Virus record (IMG/VR): IMGVR_UViG_3300037883_000115
Span: 1 to 45,760 of that record
DNA from: a virus
Length of the DNA: 45,760 nt
Reading direction: 5' to 3' (one strand)
How positions within the stretch are numbered: the stretch's first letter is position 1; every line of letters begins with the position of its first letter. The notes under the pieces were generated by a model. That model made no database searches, was not told the DNA's origin, and saw only the letters and a list, made by a program, of their open reading frames with translations. A program made the position numbers and the translations under genes. Below, in pieces: positions 1 to 6,460 of this stretch.

Positions 1-126
1 ACCGAGAACGCAGTCTATCGCTGGTTGGATCGCTCCCGCGGCGTCAGCGGCCCAGCGTCGATCCTCATGAGAATGTGGCTGGAAGAGGCCAGGGCGAAAA
101 ATACTGCGGAGGCCACATGTCCCTAA
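1..126 (+). CDS. Helix-turn-helix regulator, C-terminal fragment (cut by window start)
   Basis: Frame 1 is open from the first base and encodes 41 residues before TAA at 124-126. The visible part, TENAVYRWLDRSRGVSGPAS, matches the recognition helix and following turn of XRE/Cro-type helix-turn-helix proteins (TxNAVYRW then a short loop and a GPA helix start), followed by a short helical tail. The N-terminal half lies outside the window. It would bind DNA as a small repressor or activator, but the operator cannot be seen. It is transcribed away from the minus-strand morphogenesis block. Confidence 0.6.
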   Translation, partial: TENAVYRWLDRSRGVSGPASILMRMWLEEARAKNTAEATCP

Positions 127-153
127 CCTGCTGCTCCAGAAAGGCCAATCCCC

Positions 154-522
154 TTGGTCACCATCACCGCAACCGACCGCCGCCTGGAAATCCTGGGCCT
201 GGTCAACCTTGATCCCGCCGCCGCCCGCGTGCTCCTGGCCGACTACGAAAGCAACGTCTCCGCCAAAGACGAGCGCCGCCTGGTGTGCATCGTTGAGCGC
301 GCCGCCGAGCAGGCCGCCCTGCGCATCGACGACGACGAGCTGCGCATCACGATAGCCCTGGCCAGTAAGCATCCGCCTGTCATCCTCGCCAGAGCCGTCC
401 TGGCTCAGCACGAGGACGAAGAAGATTTCCGCTTCCTGACCGGTCTGGCAACCCTTCTGCGCCGCCCTGAAGAGCACGCCGAATACGCTCTTTTTGACGG
501 CAAGGTAAAAGCACGCAAATAA
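154..522 (+). CDS. Hypothetical protein, acidic, alpha-helical
   Basis: 122-residue open frame starting at TTG 154, the only possible start after the in-frame TAA at 124. A purine-rich AGAAAGG lies about 10 bases upstream. The product is rich in Ala, Leu, Glu and Arg and is probably all helical, with a repeated pattern of short amphipathic helices. It has no Cys pairs, signal peptide or membrane segment. It follows the HTH fragment by 28 bases and is followed at once by a strong hairpin, so it probably ends a short plus-strand transcript. I do not recognise the family. Confidence 0.6.
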   Translation: MVTITATDRRLEILGLVNLDPAAARVLLADYESNVSAKDERRLVCIVERAAEQAALRIDDDELRITIALASKHPPVILARAVLAQHEDEEDFRFLTGLATLLRRPEEHAEYALFDGKVKARK

Positions 523-525
523 AAC

Positions 526-552
526 GCCCCGCACGCTCTCTTCGTGCGGGGC
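526..552 (+). terminator. GC-rich hairpin after gene 154-522
   Basis: A perfect 10-base-pair stem (526-535 with 543-552, GCCCCGCACG pairing CGTGCGGGGC) and a 7-base loop lie 4 bases after the stop codon. No U-tract follows, so it is either a rho-assisted terminator or an RNA-end protecting hairpin. Confidence 0.55.
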
Positions 553-584
553 CATCAGAAACCTTGCTACGAAAGGTCCCTGAC

Positions 585-1466
585 ATGTCTAGTTTACGAT
601 GGACGCTCGCCGCTGCCGTTGCGCTTCTGCCGCACATAGCCGCGCATAGCCGCGCATTGGCCGCCAAAGAAAAAGCGGTGGCAATTGCCACTAGCGCCGA
701 TCTCTACACCACCGGCGGCGACGGTTCGGTTTACCACGTCGATCCGCACTCAGGCCGCAGCGCTCATGTCGGAACGATCGACGTCCCCATGATCGCCCTC
801 ACCTACGATTCAGACCACCGCATTCTCTACGGCTTGGGTCCCGCGGTTTACGACCTCTTTCTCTGGAGCCATCTTTACCAAATCGACACCGCGACCTGGC
901 ACGCGACGGCGTTGGTTCCGCGTTTCGTGGTGGGTGACGGCAACGTCCAGGGCGTCGACATCGCCCTCGGCTTGGCTTACGATCGCGCCTCGGGCTGGAT
1001 TTACGTTATTCAATCTCCGACTTCGCACTCTGGGAATTTGCTCGCGGTCTCCACTTTCAGAGCCAACCCGACGACGGGAGAAGTGGCAGGGGTCGGCTCC
1101 TGGCGCCCGGACGACGACGGCTTCCCCTTTTACTACGCCGCCCTCGATCCCGTTGACGGTACGCTCTGGGGATTGCGGTATGATCCCGCCTGGGAAAATT
1201 GGTCCCTCGACAAGCAGACAGGCTTGCCTACTTATCGATCCGTGACGCCCCCCGCTGGCTTGCCCGCCTTTGGAAATCTGCCAAACATGGGTCCGGCGGC
1301 TTTCCATCCGCACAGCCATACGCTTTACCGCTACGCTTACGGCGATGGCAACGCCTGGCTGTATCAGATCGACCTAACCACGGGACAGGCAACCAAGGCC
1401 TCGGCGGCCTTCTCCGCGCCCGGTCATTCGATGTTCTTTGTTCCCAAGCAACTGGTTCGCCGCTAG
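585..1466 (+). CDS. Secreted beta-propeller-like protein
   Basis: The start is placed at ATG 585 (AAAGG 10 bases upstream) rather than TTG 564, giving 293 residues. The N-terminus is a signal peptide: basic SSLRW, a hydrophobic stretch, then Ala-rich ending ALAAKEK. The mature part has repeated blade-like units of the type DLYTTGGDGSVYHVDP, ILYGLG, LYQIDT, GWIYVI, TLWGL and LYRYAYGDGNAWLYQIDL, as in WD/NHL-like or DUF4394-like propellers. It is probably exported to the periplasm or outside. The architecture resembles the protein at 40266-40997. The role in the phage is unknown; it could be a lysogenic-conversion surface protein or a host gene carried along. Confidence 0.65.
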   Translation: MSSLRWTLAAAVALLPHIAAHSRALAAKEKAVAIATSADLYTTGGDGSVYHVDPHSGRSAHVGTIDVPMIALTYDSDHRILYGLGPAVYDLFLWSHLYQIDTATWHATALVPRFVVGDGNVQGVDIALGLAYDRASGWIYVIQSPTSHSGNLLAVSTFRANPTTGEVAGVGSWRPDDDGFPFYYAALDPVDGTLWGLRYDPAWENWSLDKQTGLPTYRSVTPPAGLPAFGNLPNMGPAAFHPHSHTLYRYAYGDGNAWLYQIDLTTGQATKASAAFSAPGHSMFFVPKQLVRR

Positions 1467-1492
1467 AATGTTGGGCAGGTTGCCAACATTCT
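1465..1492 (+). terminator. Hairpin after the secreted propeller gene
   Basis: Perfect 10-base-pair inverted repeat AGAATGTTGG / CCAACATTCT (1465-1474, 1483-1492) with an 8-base loop, starting within the stop codon of the preceding gene. No T-tract follows. The next small gene starts 17 bases downstream, so it may attenuate rather than stop transcription. Confidence 0.5.
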
Positions 1493-1508
1493 CACGAGGA
1501 TTCCGACA

Positions 1509-1625
1509 ATGGCCGCGACCAGCGAAAAGACCCAAAAAACCGCCCGCGCGGAAACGCGCAAGGCCCCCAAGATCCCCCGGGCTCGGCCGCGCAAGATGAA
1601 GACGCCCGACAAAGCCAAGGGCTGA
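1509..1625 (+). CDS. Very small Lys/Arg/Pro/Ala-rich basic protein
   Basis: 38-residue frame from ATG 1509 with GAGGA about 9 bases upstream. The composition is extreme: Lys, Arg, Ala, Pro and Thr make up nearly all residues (for example KAPKIPRARPRKMKTP). It should be disordered and strongly positive, resembling histone-H1-like or nucleic-acid-binding tails. It has no domain. It lies between the propeller gene hairpin and gene 1642. The function is unknown; nucleic acid binding is inferred from charge only. Confidence 0.45.
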   Translation: MAATSEKTQKTARAETRKAPKIPRARPRKMKTPDKAKG

Positions 1626-1641
1626 TTCGGAGGCTTTTATC

Positions 1642-1806
1642 GTGACGGTGCGAGAGCTGATCGACGCGCTCTGTGATTATCCACCAGAGGCGGAAGTCGA
1701 GTCTACCGACGGAGAAATCAAGATCTTGATCTCAAGGCCGGATATTCGAAACGATCGGACGCCTTTGACGGGCGATTGGCCTACGAGGCCCCCAGGATCT
1801 TATTGA
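1642..1806 (+). CDS. Small hypothetical protein of the MTVRELIDAL-YPPEAEV type
   Basis: 54-residue frame from GTG 1642 with a clear GGAGG 8 bases upstream. The start, TVRELIDALCDYPPEAEVES, has the pattern seen in many small phage and bacterial proteins where a short helix is followed by YPPDAEV and a beta strand. It ends in a Pro/Arg-rich tail. Its 3' end overlaps the minus-strand gene 1781-1954 by 26 bases, so the two transcription units converge here. Confidence 0.55.
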   Translation: MTVRELIDALCDYPPEAEVESTDGEIKILISRPDIRNDRTPLTGDWPTRPPGSY

Positions 1807-1954
1807 GCTTCGTCACTGAATCCATGTCCGTTTGATACAGCTCGCGCTGCGCATGCAGGACCTTGGAATCCTCGGCGGACAGCCAGCGCCCCCAGCGATC
1901 CAAGAGGCGCTCGATATGCTCGACGAGGTAGGTTTGCAATTCGAGGTCTGTCAT
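1781..1954 (-). CDS. Small helical protein, last gene of the minus-strand late operon
   Basis: 57 residues from ATG at 1954, chosen over TTG 1969 because AAGAGG lies 6 bases before the ATG. The sequence (LQTYLVEHIERLLDRWGRWL and following) is amphipathic helix throughout, with no Cys and no membrane segment. It is the leftmost gene of the long minus-strand series and converges on the plus-strand gene at 1642. Function unknown. Confidence 0.6.
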   Translation of the reverse strand: MTDLELQTYLVEHIERLLDRWGRWLSAEDSKVLHAQRELYQTDMDSVTKLNKILGAS

Positions 1955-2162
1955 GAAGCACCTCTTCAATACTCCCGCTTACGCGTCCATTATCCCTTGC
2001 TGGAAATGCCTGATCTGCGGAGCCATTATGGACACATTTGCCGAAATAAAGGACCACAAATGCCCTCCTAAGGCTTCGGGGTCGGGTTCGGCGCCGGCGG
2101 ATTCGCCGGAAGGCTCGCCAGAAATTGCTGAAGAAACGAGAGGAAAATCGTCACCAGGCTAA
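1953..2162 (+). CDS. Possible small zinc-finger protein (doubtful)
   Basis: 69-residue frame from ATG 1953 with GAGG 9 bases upstream. The first half contains CWKCLICGAIMDTFAEIKDH followed by KC, a plausible C2-HC zinc knuckle. The second half is low complexity and lies antisense to the well-supported gene 2068-2238. Its ATG shares the CATG at 1952-1955 with the opposite-strand gene 1781-1954. The finger-like part argues for coding; the antisense overlap argues against. Confidence 0.3.
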   Translation: MKHLFNTPAYASIIPCWKCLICGAIMDTFAEIKDHKCPPKASGSGSAPADSPEGSPEIAEETRGKSSPG

Positions 2163-2238
2163 TCCAGTTGACTCCCCTCTCTTCTGCTAGGGCCTGGCAT
2201 TGGTCCATCTGGGCCTGATGTTGCGTTGAAAGCGCCAT
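2068..2238 (-). CDS. Small membrane-anchored protein with Pro-rich tail
   Basis: 56 residues from ATG at 2238, chosen for a strong AAGGAG 8 bases upstream in place of the longer frame from 2376. It has an N-terminal soluble helix with Gln/Ala residues, one hydrophobic segment (ISLVTIFLSFLQQFLASL, residues 26-43) and a short PANPPAPNPTPKP tail. It resembles the other one-span small proteins of this block (4616-5195). A lysis or envelope role is possible, but nothing is diagnostic. Confidence 0.6.
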   Translation of the reverse strand: MALSTQHQAQMDQCQALAEERGVNWISLVTIFLSFLQQFLASLPANPPAPNPTPKP

Positions 2239-2369
2239 TGTGGGATCTCCTTTTTCGTAATCGCGTAACAAAACCAAGAGCTTCAATTCGACAAAATCGG
2301 ACGGAGTCAAGCCGGCGCGCCCGTCCGTAACGAGCTCCTCATCGGCCGACCAGCCGCGCCCCATCATCT

Positions 2370-2666
2370 TCAGCATCGGCCCCGAAGAATGGGCCGAAGG
2401 GGCTGCCTTATAGGCCTATAGGTTAAGGGCATATATTCTTGCGCCGCTGTCTGGTGATAGGGGTAGTTATTCATCCCGCAGCCGCAATCAGCATTCTCCC
2501 CGACTCCACCAGGCAAGCATTCGCAATACCCACAACAGCAAGTACCGCCAGGCGAAGGGCGACAAGAGGCTGCTGGGAGCGAGGATTGTGGCAAAGCCAG
2601 CGTGCATTGCGGCAAGCGGGCGTCGGTCACCCACAGGCTCGCGACGAGAAGGTATGCGGAAAACAT
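2370..2666 (-). CDS. Secreted cysteine-rich small protein
   Basis: 98 residues from ATG at 2666, with GAGGA 8 bases upstream (the upstream codons to 2693 are not needed). The first 17 residues (FSAYLLVASLWVTDA) look like a signal peptide. The middle carries a dense Cys cluster (TCCCGYCECLPG, then DCGCG), followed by a Tyr/Pro/Arg-rich tail. It would form a small disulfide- or metal-stabilised exported protein. No family recognised. It follows 2677-2862 by 10 bases in the same operon. Confidence 0.55.
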   Translation of the reverse strand: MFSAYLLVASLWVTDARLPQCTLALPQSSLPAASCRPSPGGTCCCGYCECLPGGVGENADCGCGMNNYPYHQTAAQEYMPLTYRPIRQPLRPILRGRC

Positions 2667-2676
2667 CGGAATATCC

Positions 2677-2862
2677 TCACTTGAGCCCGACAATACTCTG
2701 GAGCCTCATGGCACACAGCAAGGCCCGGTGTTTGAAGAGAAATCTCTGCACAAAAAAGTCTTTCTGGTCCGCATCTCTCCGCACCCACACTTCCCAGCAA
2801 AGCGCCCAAAACGAACGCTTGTAGATCGAGAAAGAAAACGGTATGCCTGTTTTACCATCCAT
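2677..2862 (-). CDS. Small hypothetical protein between papain-like gene and Cys-rich gene
   Basis: 61-residue frame that exactly fills the space between its two neighbours: 15 bases after the stop of 2878-3690 and 10 bases before 2666. AAAAGG lies upstream of the ATG. The sequence is aromatic and basic (SIYKRSFWALCWEVWVRR, FLFKHRALLCAMRLQ), possibly membrane-associated. Spacing is the main support; codon content is less GC-rich than the neighbours. Confidence 0.45.
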   Translation of the reverse strand: MDGKTGIPFSFSIYKRSFWALCWEVWVRRDADQKDFFVQRFLFKHRALLCAMRLQSIVGLK

Positions 2863-2877
2863 TTGCGTTAGAACCTT

Positions 2878-3690
2878 TTAAGCTGCGGCCGCCGTCATGA
2901 CGCGCGGCGCTACCGCGCTATCCGGGACCGCTTTACTCTCCACCAAGTTGCCCATGCCGTTCGCCGACCACGAGTCGCCCCAGCTATTCCAAATCGTGAT
3001 TGTGAAGGGCGAGCGCTTGACCAGGCGCACGGCGCAGACGCAATGAGACCACCAGTCGTAATCGACGACTACGGGCACGTTGAGCAGAAGAAGCGTGGCA
3101 AGCTGCGCCCTGGCAGTCGTCTTGTCGCTGCTCAGGTCCCACCAGCTCTCGCACTTGTTTAAGGCTGCGTTGCCGCGCATGGCGGGCGTATCATTACTGC
3201 GCGACATGCTTTGGAGCGGCCAAAACGCAGACGAAGCAATGCCGTTCTTGGCGATAAAGGACAGCGCTTCGCCGCCGAATCCTCCCTGATCCTGGTAGTT
3301 TTTGATGAGACATGCCACCATGTAGGCCGAGAAGGGGACGTAGGGCTGGTTATTGATCGCGCGCACGAGCGTGACTGCGCTCGTCGGGCCGTGCGCCCAG
3401 CAGTACCCCTTGCCGTTCTGATCGTAGCTCGGGATCGGGGAGCCATAGCTGCCCTTGTCGCGGATATGGGTCAGGCTCGATTGCTTGGCTTCCTGCTCGG
3501 CGATGCGGTCATCCCATTCGCTTTCGGGGATCAAGGGGATTGTCAGGGGGGCGGCAACGGCGAAGCAGCCTTGCGGATGCGTCTCGAAATTGCGCGGGCA
3601 CAGGCCTTTGGCGCGCTTCTGGCCGTCGGGGCCTATGTGGTCCACGTACTGCGTATAGTTCGAATCGTCGATCGTGATGAGGTTCGGCAT
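2878..3690 (-). CDS. Papain-like (C1-type) cysteine peptidase
   Basis: 270 residues. The catalytic set of a C1 peptidase is readable: oxyanion Gln91 and nucleophile Cys97 in QNGKGYCWAH, His216 in DYDWWSHCVCAV, and Asn235 in IWNSWGDSW. There is no signal peptide, so export would need a holin-type lesion or release with the virion. It lies in the late block with sigma factor, small membrane proteins and secreted proteins. Papain-fold enzymes are known in some phages and planctomycetes, but the substrate here is unknown. Options are cell-envelope protein degradation at lysis or entry, or cleavage of a virion protein. No conventional endolysin is visible in this window. Confidence 0.8.
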   Translation of the reverse strand: MPNLITIDDSNYTQYVDHIGPDGQKRAKGLCPRNFETHPQGCFAVAAPLTIPLIPESEWDDRIAEQEAKQSSLTHIRDKGSYGSPIPSYDQNGKGYCWAHGPTSAVTLVRAINNQPYVPFSAYMVACLIKNYQDQGGFGGEALSFIAKNGIASSAFWPLQSMSRSNDTPAMRGNAALNKCESWWDLSSDKTTARAQLATLLLLNVPVVVDYDWWSHCVCAVRLVKRSPFTITIWNSWGDSWSANGMGNLVESKAVPDSAVAPRVMTAAAA

Positions 3691-3903
3691 CTACTTCTCT
3701 CCGGAGAGTCGCTTGGGCGGCAGCTCGATGCTGTTGTCGTACCAACCGACTTCATTGGCTTTAAGCGTTCCGCCTCCAGCCATGTCCACGTGGTCTCCAC
3801 AAAAGTCCGCGAAGGAGAAACCATCGAAAGGGTCATCTCCGACCGGAACAACGCCGCCCCAGTTCCAGGTGTTGGGCGGCAACGGTCCTTTTTTCCAAGC
3901 CAT
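3691..3903 (-). CDS. Small Gly/Trp/Asp-rich protein next to the peptidase
   Basis: 70 residues starting MAWKKGPLPPNTWNWGGVVP, then a segment rich in Asp and Phe (DDPFDGFSFADFCGDHVDM). It abuts the peptidase gene directly (stop at 3691, peptidase ATG at 3690) and overlaps the upstream gene by one base, so the three are translationally coupled. This makes it a candidate partner, substrate or inhibitor of the peptidase. No known domain recognised. Confidence 0.6.
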   Translation of the reverse strand: MAWKKGPLPPNTWNWGGVVPVGDDPFDGFSFADFCGDHVDMAGGGTLKANEVGWYDNSIELPPKRLSGEK

Positions 3904-4619
3904 TAAGCACCCCCAAATTTCTGTAGCAACAACAGCGTCGAGGCGGCGTCCGCCGGAAGCGGCCCCTCGTAGCCCGTCTTGCCGTTACTGATAATCACCC
4001 AGGGCAAGGCCTGCCGCGGCCGCTTCATGGCCGCTTGCCAGACGGGCGTCTCGGCGTCCGTGATCACGCTTTGATCCCAGATCCGCCATTCCTTCGTTTT
4101 GCCGTCCGGACCCGGAACGCAATGGCCATTGAGGTAGGCGCGGACGTTACCATCCATGAGGGCGCCGAGCTGGGCGCGCGGCATCGTCCCCAGGGCGGCC
4201 GTGTCATAGACGGCCAGGACGCGGAGGCCCGCGGCCGGGATCGGGGCCGGCGGGGCAGGCGGGTCCGGTCCGGGGCCCGGTCCTGGCCCCGGGCCCGGAG
4301 GCACAGGCGGTCCCACGGTAACGAGACAGACTTGCGGATCGGAAGGGCCGGAAGCGTCGGAGGTGTAAGCCAGGAGTCGGAATGAGCCGGCGGCCTTGCC
4401 GATCACGACGGCGGACTTCGTGTCCTTGAGTAGATCGGTCGGGAAGAGTTTTAGGGCCGCGTCGATGGAATACCATTTGACGATTGGCGCCGTGGTTACC
4501 GCTCTTACCGTGATGAAATCGCCGACGTCGCCCGAGACGGATTGCGGCAATGTCAGATCGGCGGCGAAGAGAGCGGAGCAAGCCAAAAACAAGGCGGTCG
4601 CGAGAATGAGCCGTTTCAT
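3903..4619 (-). CDS. Exported protein with Pro-Gly linker
   Basis: 238 residues. It has a clear signal peptide (MKRLILATALFLACSALFAA) with cleavage expected near residue 20. An N-terminal beta-rich domain (about 21-105, TLPQSVSGDVGDFITV and following, Ig-like in look) is joined by a PGPGPGPGPDPPAPPAP linker (about 106-130) to a C-terminal alpha/beta domain with a thioredoxin-like or ClpP-like feel (LRVLAVYDTAALGTM, WVIISNGKTGYEGPLP). The reading frame overlaps the next gene by 4 bases (ATGA). The role is unknown; the location suggests envelope interaction. Confidence 0.6.
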   Translation of the reverse strand: MKRLILATALFLACSALFAADLTLPQSVSGDVGDFITVRAVTTAPIVKWYSIDAALKLFPTDLLKDTKSAVVIGKAAGSFRLLAYTSDASGPSDPQVCLVTVGPPVPPGPGPGPGPGPDPPAPPAPIPAAGLRVLAVYDTAALGTMPRAQLGALMDGNVRAYLNGHCVPGPDGKTKEWRIWDQSVITDAETPVWQAAMKRPRQALPWVIISNGKTGYEGPLPADAASTLLLLQKFGGA

Positions 4620-4978
4620 TTGACCTCTACGTCAACGACGATGTGGAAGAAGCCGTCGGCTCCTTCTTGTTGCGTAATCGTGCCCGAACGGAATTCCGCC
4701 GCTTGGGATATGGCCATCAAGATGGCGAGGACCTCGCTACGCTTATCCTCGGTGACGCCCAGCGCTTGCCCCAGCTCGTGATGGGTGGGCGCCAGGGCCG
4801 TGTCGGCCGCCGGAGCAATCCCCAGCCGGTCGCACTGGCCCGCGATCTTGCCGCAGTCGCGGCGCAGGAGCGCCAGCATGTGCTGACAATGGGCGGATTC
4901 CGGTTGGGCCTTTTGCTGCATGAGCCAGTTGACGAGCTGGAAGAGGAGGGGCAGGAGTCCCAGGATTACGAGCCACAT
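4616..4978 (-). CDS. Membrane-anchored small protein
   Basis: 120 residues. The N-terminal segment WLVILGLLPLLFQLVNWLM is one membrane span, followed by a basic/Cys-containing soluble region (LALLRRDCGKIAGQCDRLGI) and a C-terminal beta-type stretch ending FFHIVVDVEVK. It overlaps 3903-4619 by 4 bases. The one-span plus soluble tail shape could be a holin-associated or spanin-like protein; nothing confirms this. Confidence 0.6.
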   Translation of the reverse strand: MWLVILGLLPLLFQLVNWLMQQKAQPESAHCQHMLALLRRDCGKIAGQCDRLGIAPAADTALAPTHHELGQALGVTEDKRSEVLAILMAISQAAEFRSGTITQQEGADGFFHIVVDVEVK

Positions 4979-5085
4979 GATTTAGTCCTCGATTCGGCAA
5001 TTCCCGTGGCGAACATGGACGCGAAAGGAACGAAGGCACAGGCGAGCGTTCGGAGGATCAGGAGCAAAACGAATCGGCGTTTCAA
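4966..5085 (-). CDS. Tiny signal-peptide-bearing protein
   Basis: 39-residue frame from TTG at 5085. The TTG overlaps the TGA stop of the gene at 5082-5195 (TTGA), and the 3' end overlaps the start of 4616-4978 by 13 bases. The product begins KRRFVLLLILRTLACAFVPF, a basic then hydrophobic segment typical of a signal peptide or single span. Coupling at both ends supports it; the non-ATG start and small size lower confidence. Confidence 0.4.
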   Translation of the reverse strand: MKRRFVLLLILRTLACAFVPFASMFATGIAESRTKSCGS

Positions 5086-5195
5086 TGGACGCCCTTGGAA
5101 AGGATCATGACGATAAAGGCCAGGACGGCGTTCGCAATCGCGAAGCCCATCCCGAAGAAGAGACCAAAGAGAAAATCGCTGATTGCCTTAGCCAT
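5082..5195 (-). CDS. Tiny transmembrane protein (holin-like size)
   Basis: 37 residues from ATG at 5195 with GGAGGGG 8 bases upstream. Nearly the whole product is hydrophobic: FLFGLFFGMGFAIANAVLAF then IVMIL, ending in KGVH. It should cross the inner membrane once or twice. It overlaps the C-terminus of 5188-5595 by 8 bases. Size, hydrophobicity and position next to other membrane proteins and a lytic-type enzyme make it a holin candidate. Confidence 0.5.
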   Translation of the reverse strand: MAKAISDFLFGLFFGMGFAIANAVLAFIVMILSKGVH

Positions 5196-5595
5196 TTAAT
5201 TTGCCCCTCCCTATTTTTTGCGCATCGATTAGGTCGACCATGGCCTGTTTCTTTGCGTGCTCGTCCAAGTCTATCTGCGCCCGCTTGGCGGCGTCAAAGT
5301 CCTTGGGGTCGCCCGTGTGCTCGGCTACTTTTTTGGTCAGGTTCCTGATGGTCTCAAGCGCCAAGGCCCACTTGCTATTGAGCAAGCGGTGGTTCTTTTC
5401 GCCCGTCTCTTTCAGGTCGGCCATTTTCGCGTCGTTGGCTACAGTCGTTACCTCAAGGGTGCTCTTTACCTCCGCGACCTTGGCCGCCGCCGCGTTGGCG
5501 TAATGACGCTGGAGGTAGGCCATGATCGACATGATGACGGTGGTTGCCATGGACCAGAAGGCCGGGTTTTCGTAGAACTTTTCCGCTAGCAACAC
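5188..5595 (-). CDS. Membrane-anchored coiled-coil protein (spanin- or holin-like)
   Basis: 135 residues from GTG at 5595 (GGGAG upstream). The longer frame to 5781 lies inside the sigma gene and is rejected. An N-terminal hydrophobic segment, WSMATTVIMSIMAYL (about 11-26), is followed by a long charged helix (about 30-130) with heptad-like content, ending in Lys/Gly residues. One N-terminal span plus a periplasmic coiled coil is the shape of inner-membrane spanins and some class III holins. It overlaps the sigma factor stop by 10 bases. Confidence 0.6.
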   Translation of the reverse strand: MLLAEKFYENPAFWSMATTVIMSIMAYLQRHYANAAAAKVAEVKSTLEVTTVANDAKMADLKETGEKNHRLLNSKWALALETIRNLTKKVAEHTGDPKDFDAAKRAQIDLDEHAKKQAMVDLIDAQKIGRGKLNG

Positions 5596-6170
5596 GGGGC
5601 CACTCCCATTTCCGCGCGCATGCTCGCCATGCCCTGATCGCGCAGTTGCCGGACACGCTCGCGGGTCAGGTGCATCTCCTGGCCGATCTGGGCCAGGGTC
5701 TGATCGTGCATGTAGTACTGGGACACGACGTGCTGCTCGCGCTCGGGCAGGTGCCGGAGCGCTTTGCCTGCGGGCGTCCATTCGTCGGAGAGATCCATGG
5801 CGGGCTGTTCGGGCTCGCGCTGGATATAACGCGGCGAATCCTCGACCAAGTGCTCCACGTGGACGCGGCGACCCTCGAGGGCGGGCGCTTGCGGCACGCG
5901 GATACAGGCGCGACGGGTAACGGCCTCCGACATGACCATGCGGCGAATCACCAGGACAGCCAGGGTGGAAAACTTGGCCTTAGCGGGATCGAAATACTGA
6001 GCGGCCCGAATCAATCCCATATAAGCAACCGAGACCGCCTCATCAAAGTCGCCGGCGAATCCAGCCCGCACGCGCCACGAATGCCAAATTTGCTTGACCG
6101 CGAAATGGGCCAGGCCGCGATTCTGCTGGACCAAATAACGGAGGCGCACGCTGAGCTGGTCGTCGATCAT
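5586..6170 (-). CDS. Sigma-70 family RNA polymerase sigma factor
   Basis: 194 residues from ATG at 6170; the frame continues open upstream but that part is Cys/Arg/Pro-rich and not sigma-like. Region 2 is about residues 41-88 (DFDEAVSVAYMGLIRAAQYF then DPAKAKFSTLAVLVIRRMV) and region 4 about 137-190 (LPEREQHVVSQYYMHDQTLA, then the helix-turn-helix QIGQEMHLTRERVRQLRDQG). Region 1.1 is absent and region 3 is short, as in alternative sigma factors. It should direct host core polymerase to specific promoters, probably phage late genes. The 290 bases between it and the upstream gene are GC-rich and hold no convincing gene, only a weak GAAAGA/TCTTTC hairpin near 6440-6455. Confidence 0.85.
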   Translation of the reverse strand: MIDDQLSVRLRYLVQQNRGLAHFAVKQIWHSWRVRAGFAGDFDEAVSVAYMGLIRAAQYFDPAKAKFSTLAVLVIRRMVMSEAVTRRACIRVPQAPALEGRRVHVEHLVEDSPRYIQREPEQPAMDLSDEWTPAGKALRHLPEREQHVVSQYYMHDQTLAQIGQEMHLTRERVRQLRDQGMASMRAEMGVAPCC

Positions 6171-6460
6171 GGGCCACGCTGCCTTTTGGGAGAAAATGCG
6201 GAAAATGCGGGGGCGTGGCGTGCGGGCCGTCCCCATTCGGCGATACACGCTCGTTTCCCCGTTATACGCGCACGCCGAAAGATGGTGGACGGAGTGGCCA
6301 AAAAGGCACGCGAGATTTGCAGTCGACGCTCCCATTGCCGCATGGGTGCAGCGCAAGTATAGCGCGGCGGAGGGGGCCATGCGGCTAGCCTCCCTCACGC
6401 CGGCCGGCCGCAACAGGGCGGCCTTCTTGATTTTCCCACGAAAGAGCGGTCTTTCAGCGG

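Noticed and set aside
4240-4320. GC-rich repeat of PG codons in the exported protein
   Set aside because: Explained by the Pro-Gly linker; not a separate repeat element or regulatory site.
5544-6362. Plus-strand frame opposite the sigma factor
   Set aside because: Antisense of a conserved sigma-70 protein; low-complexity His/Arg-rich product.
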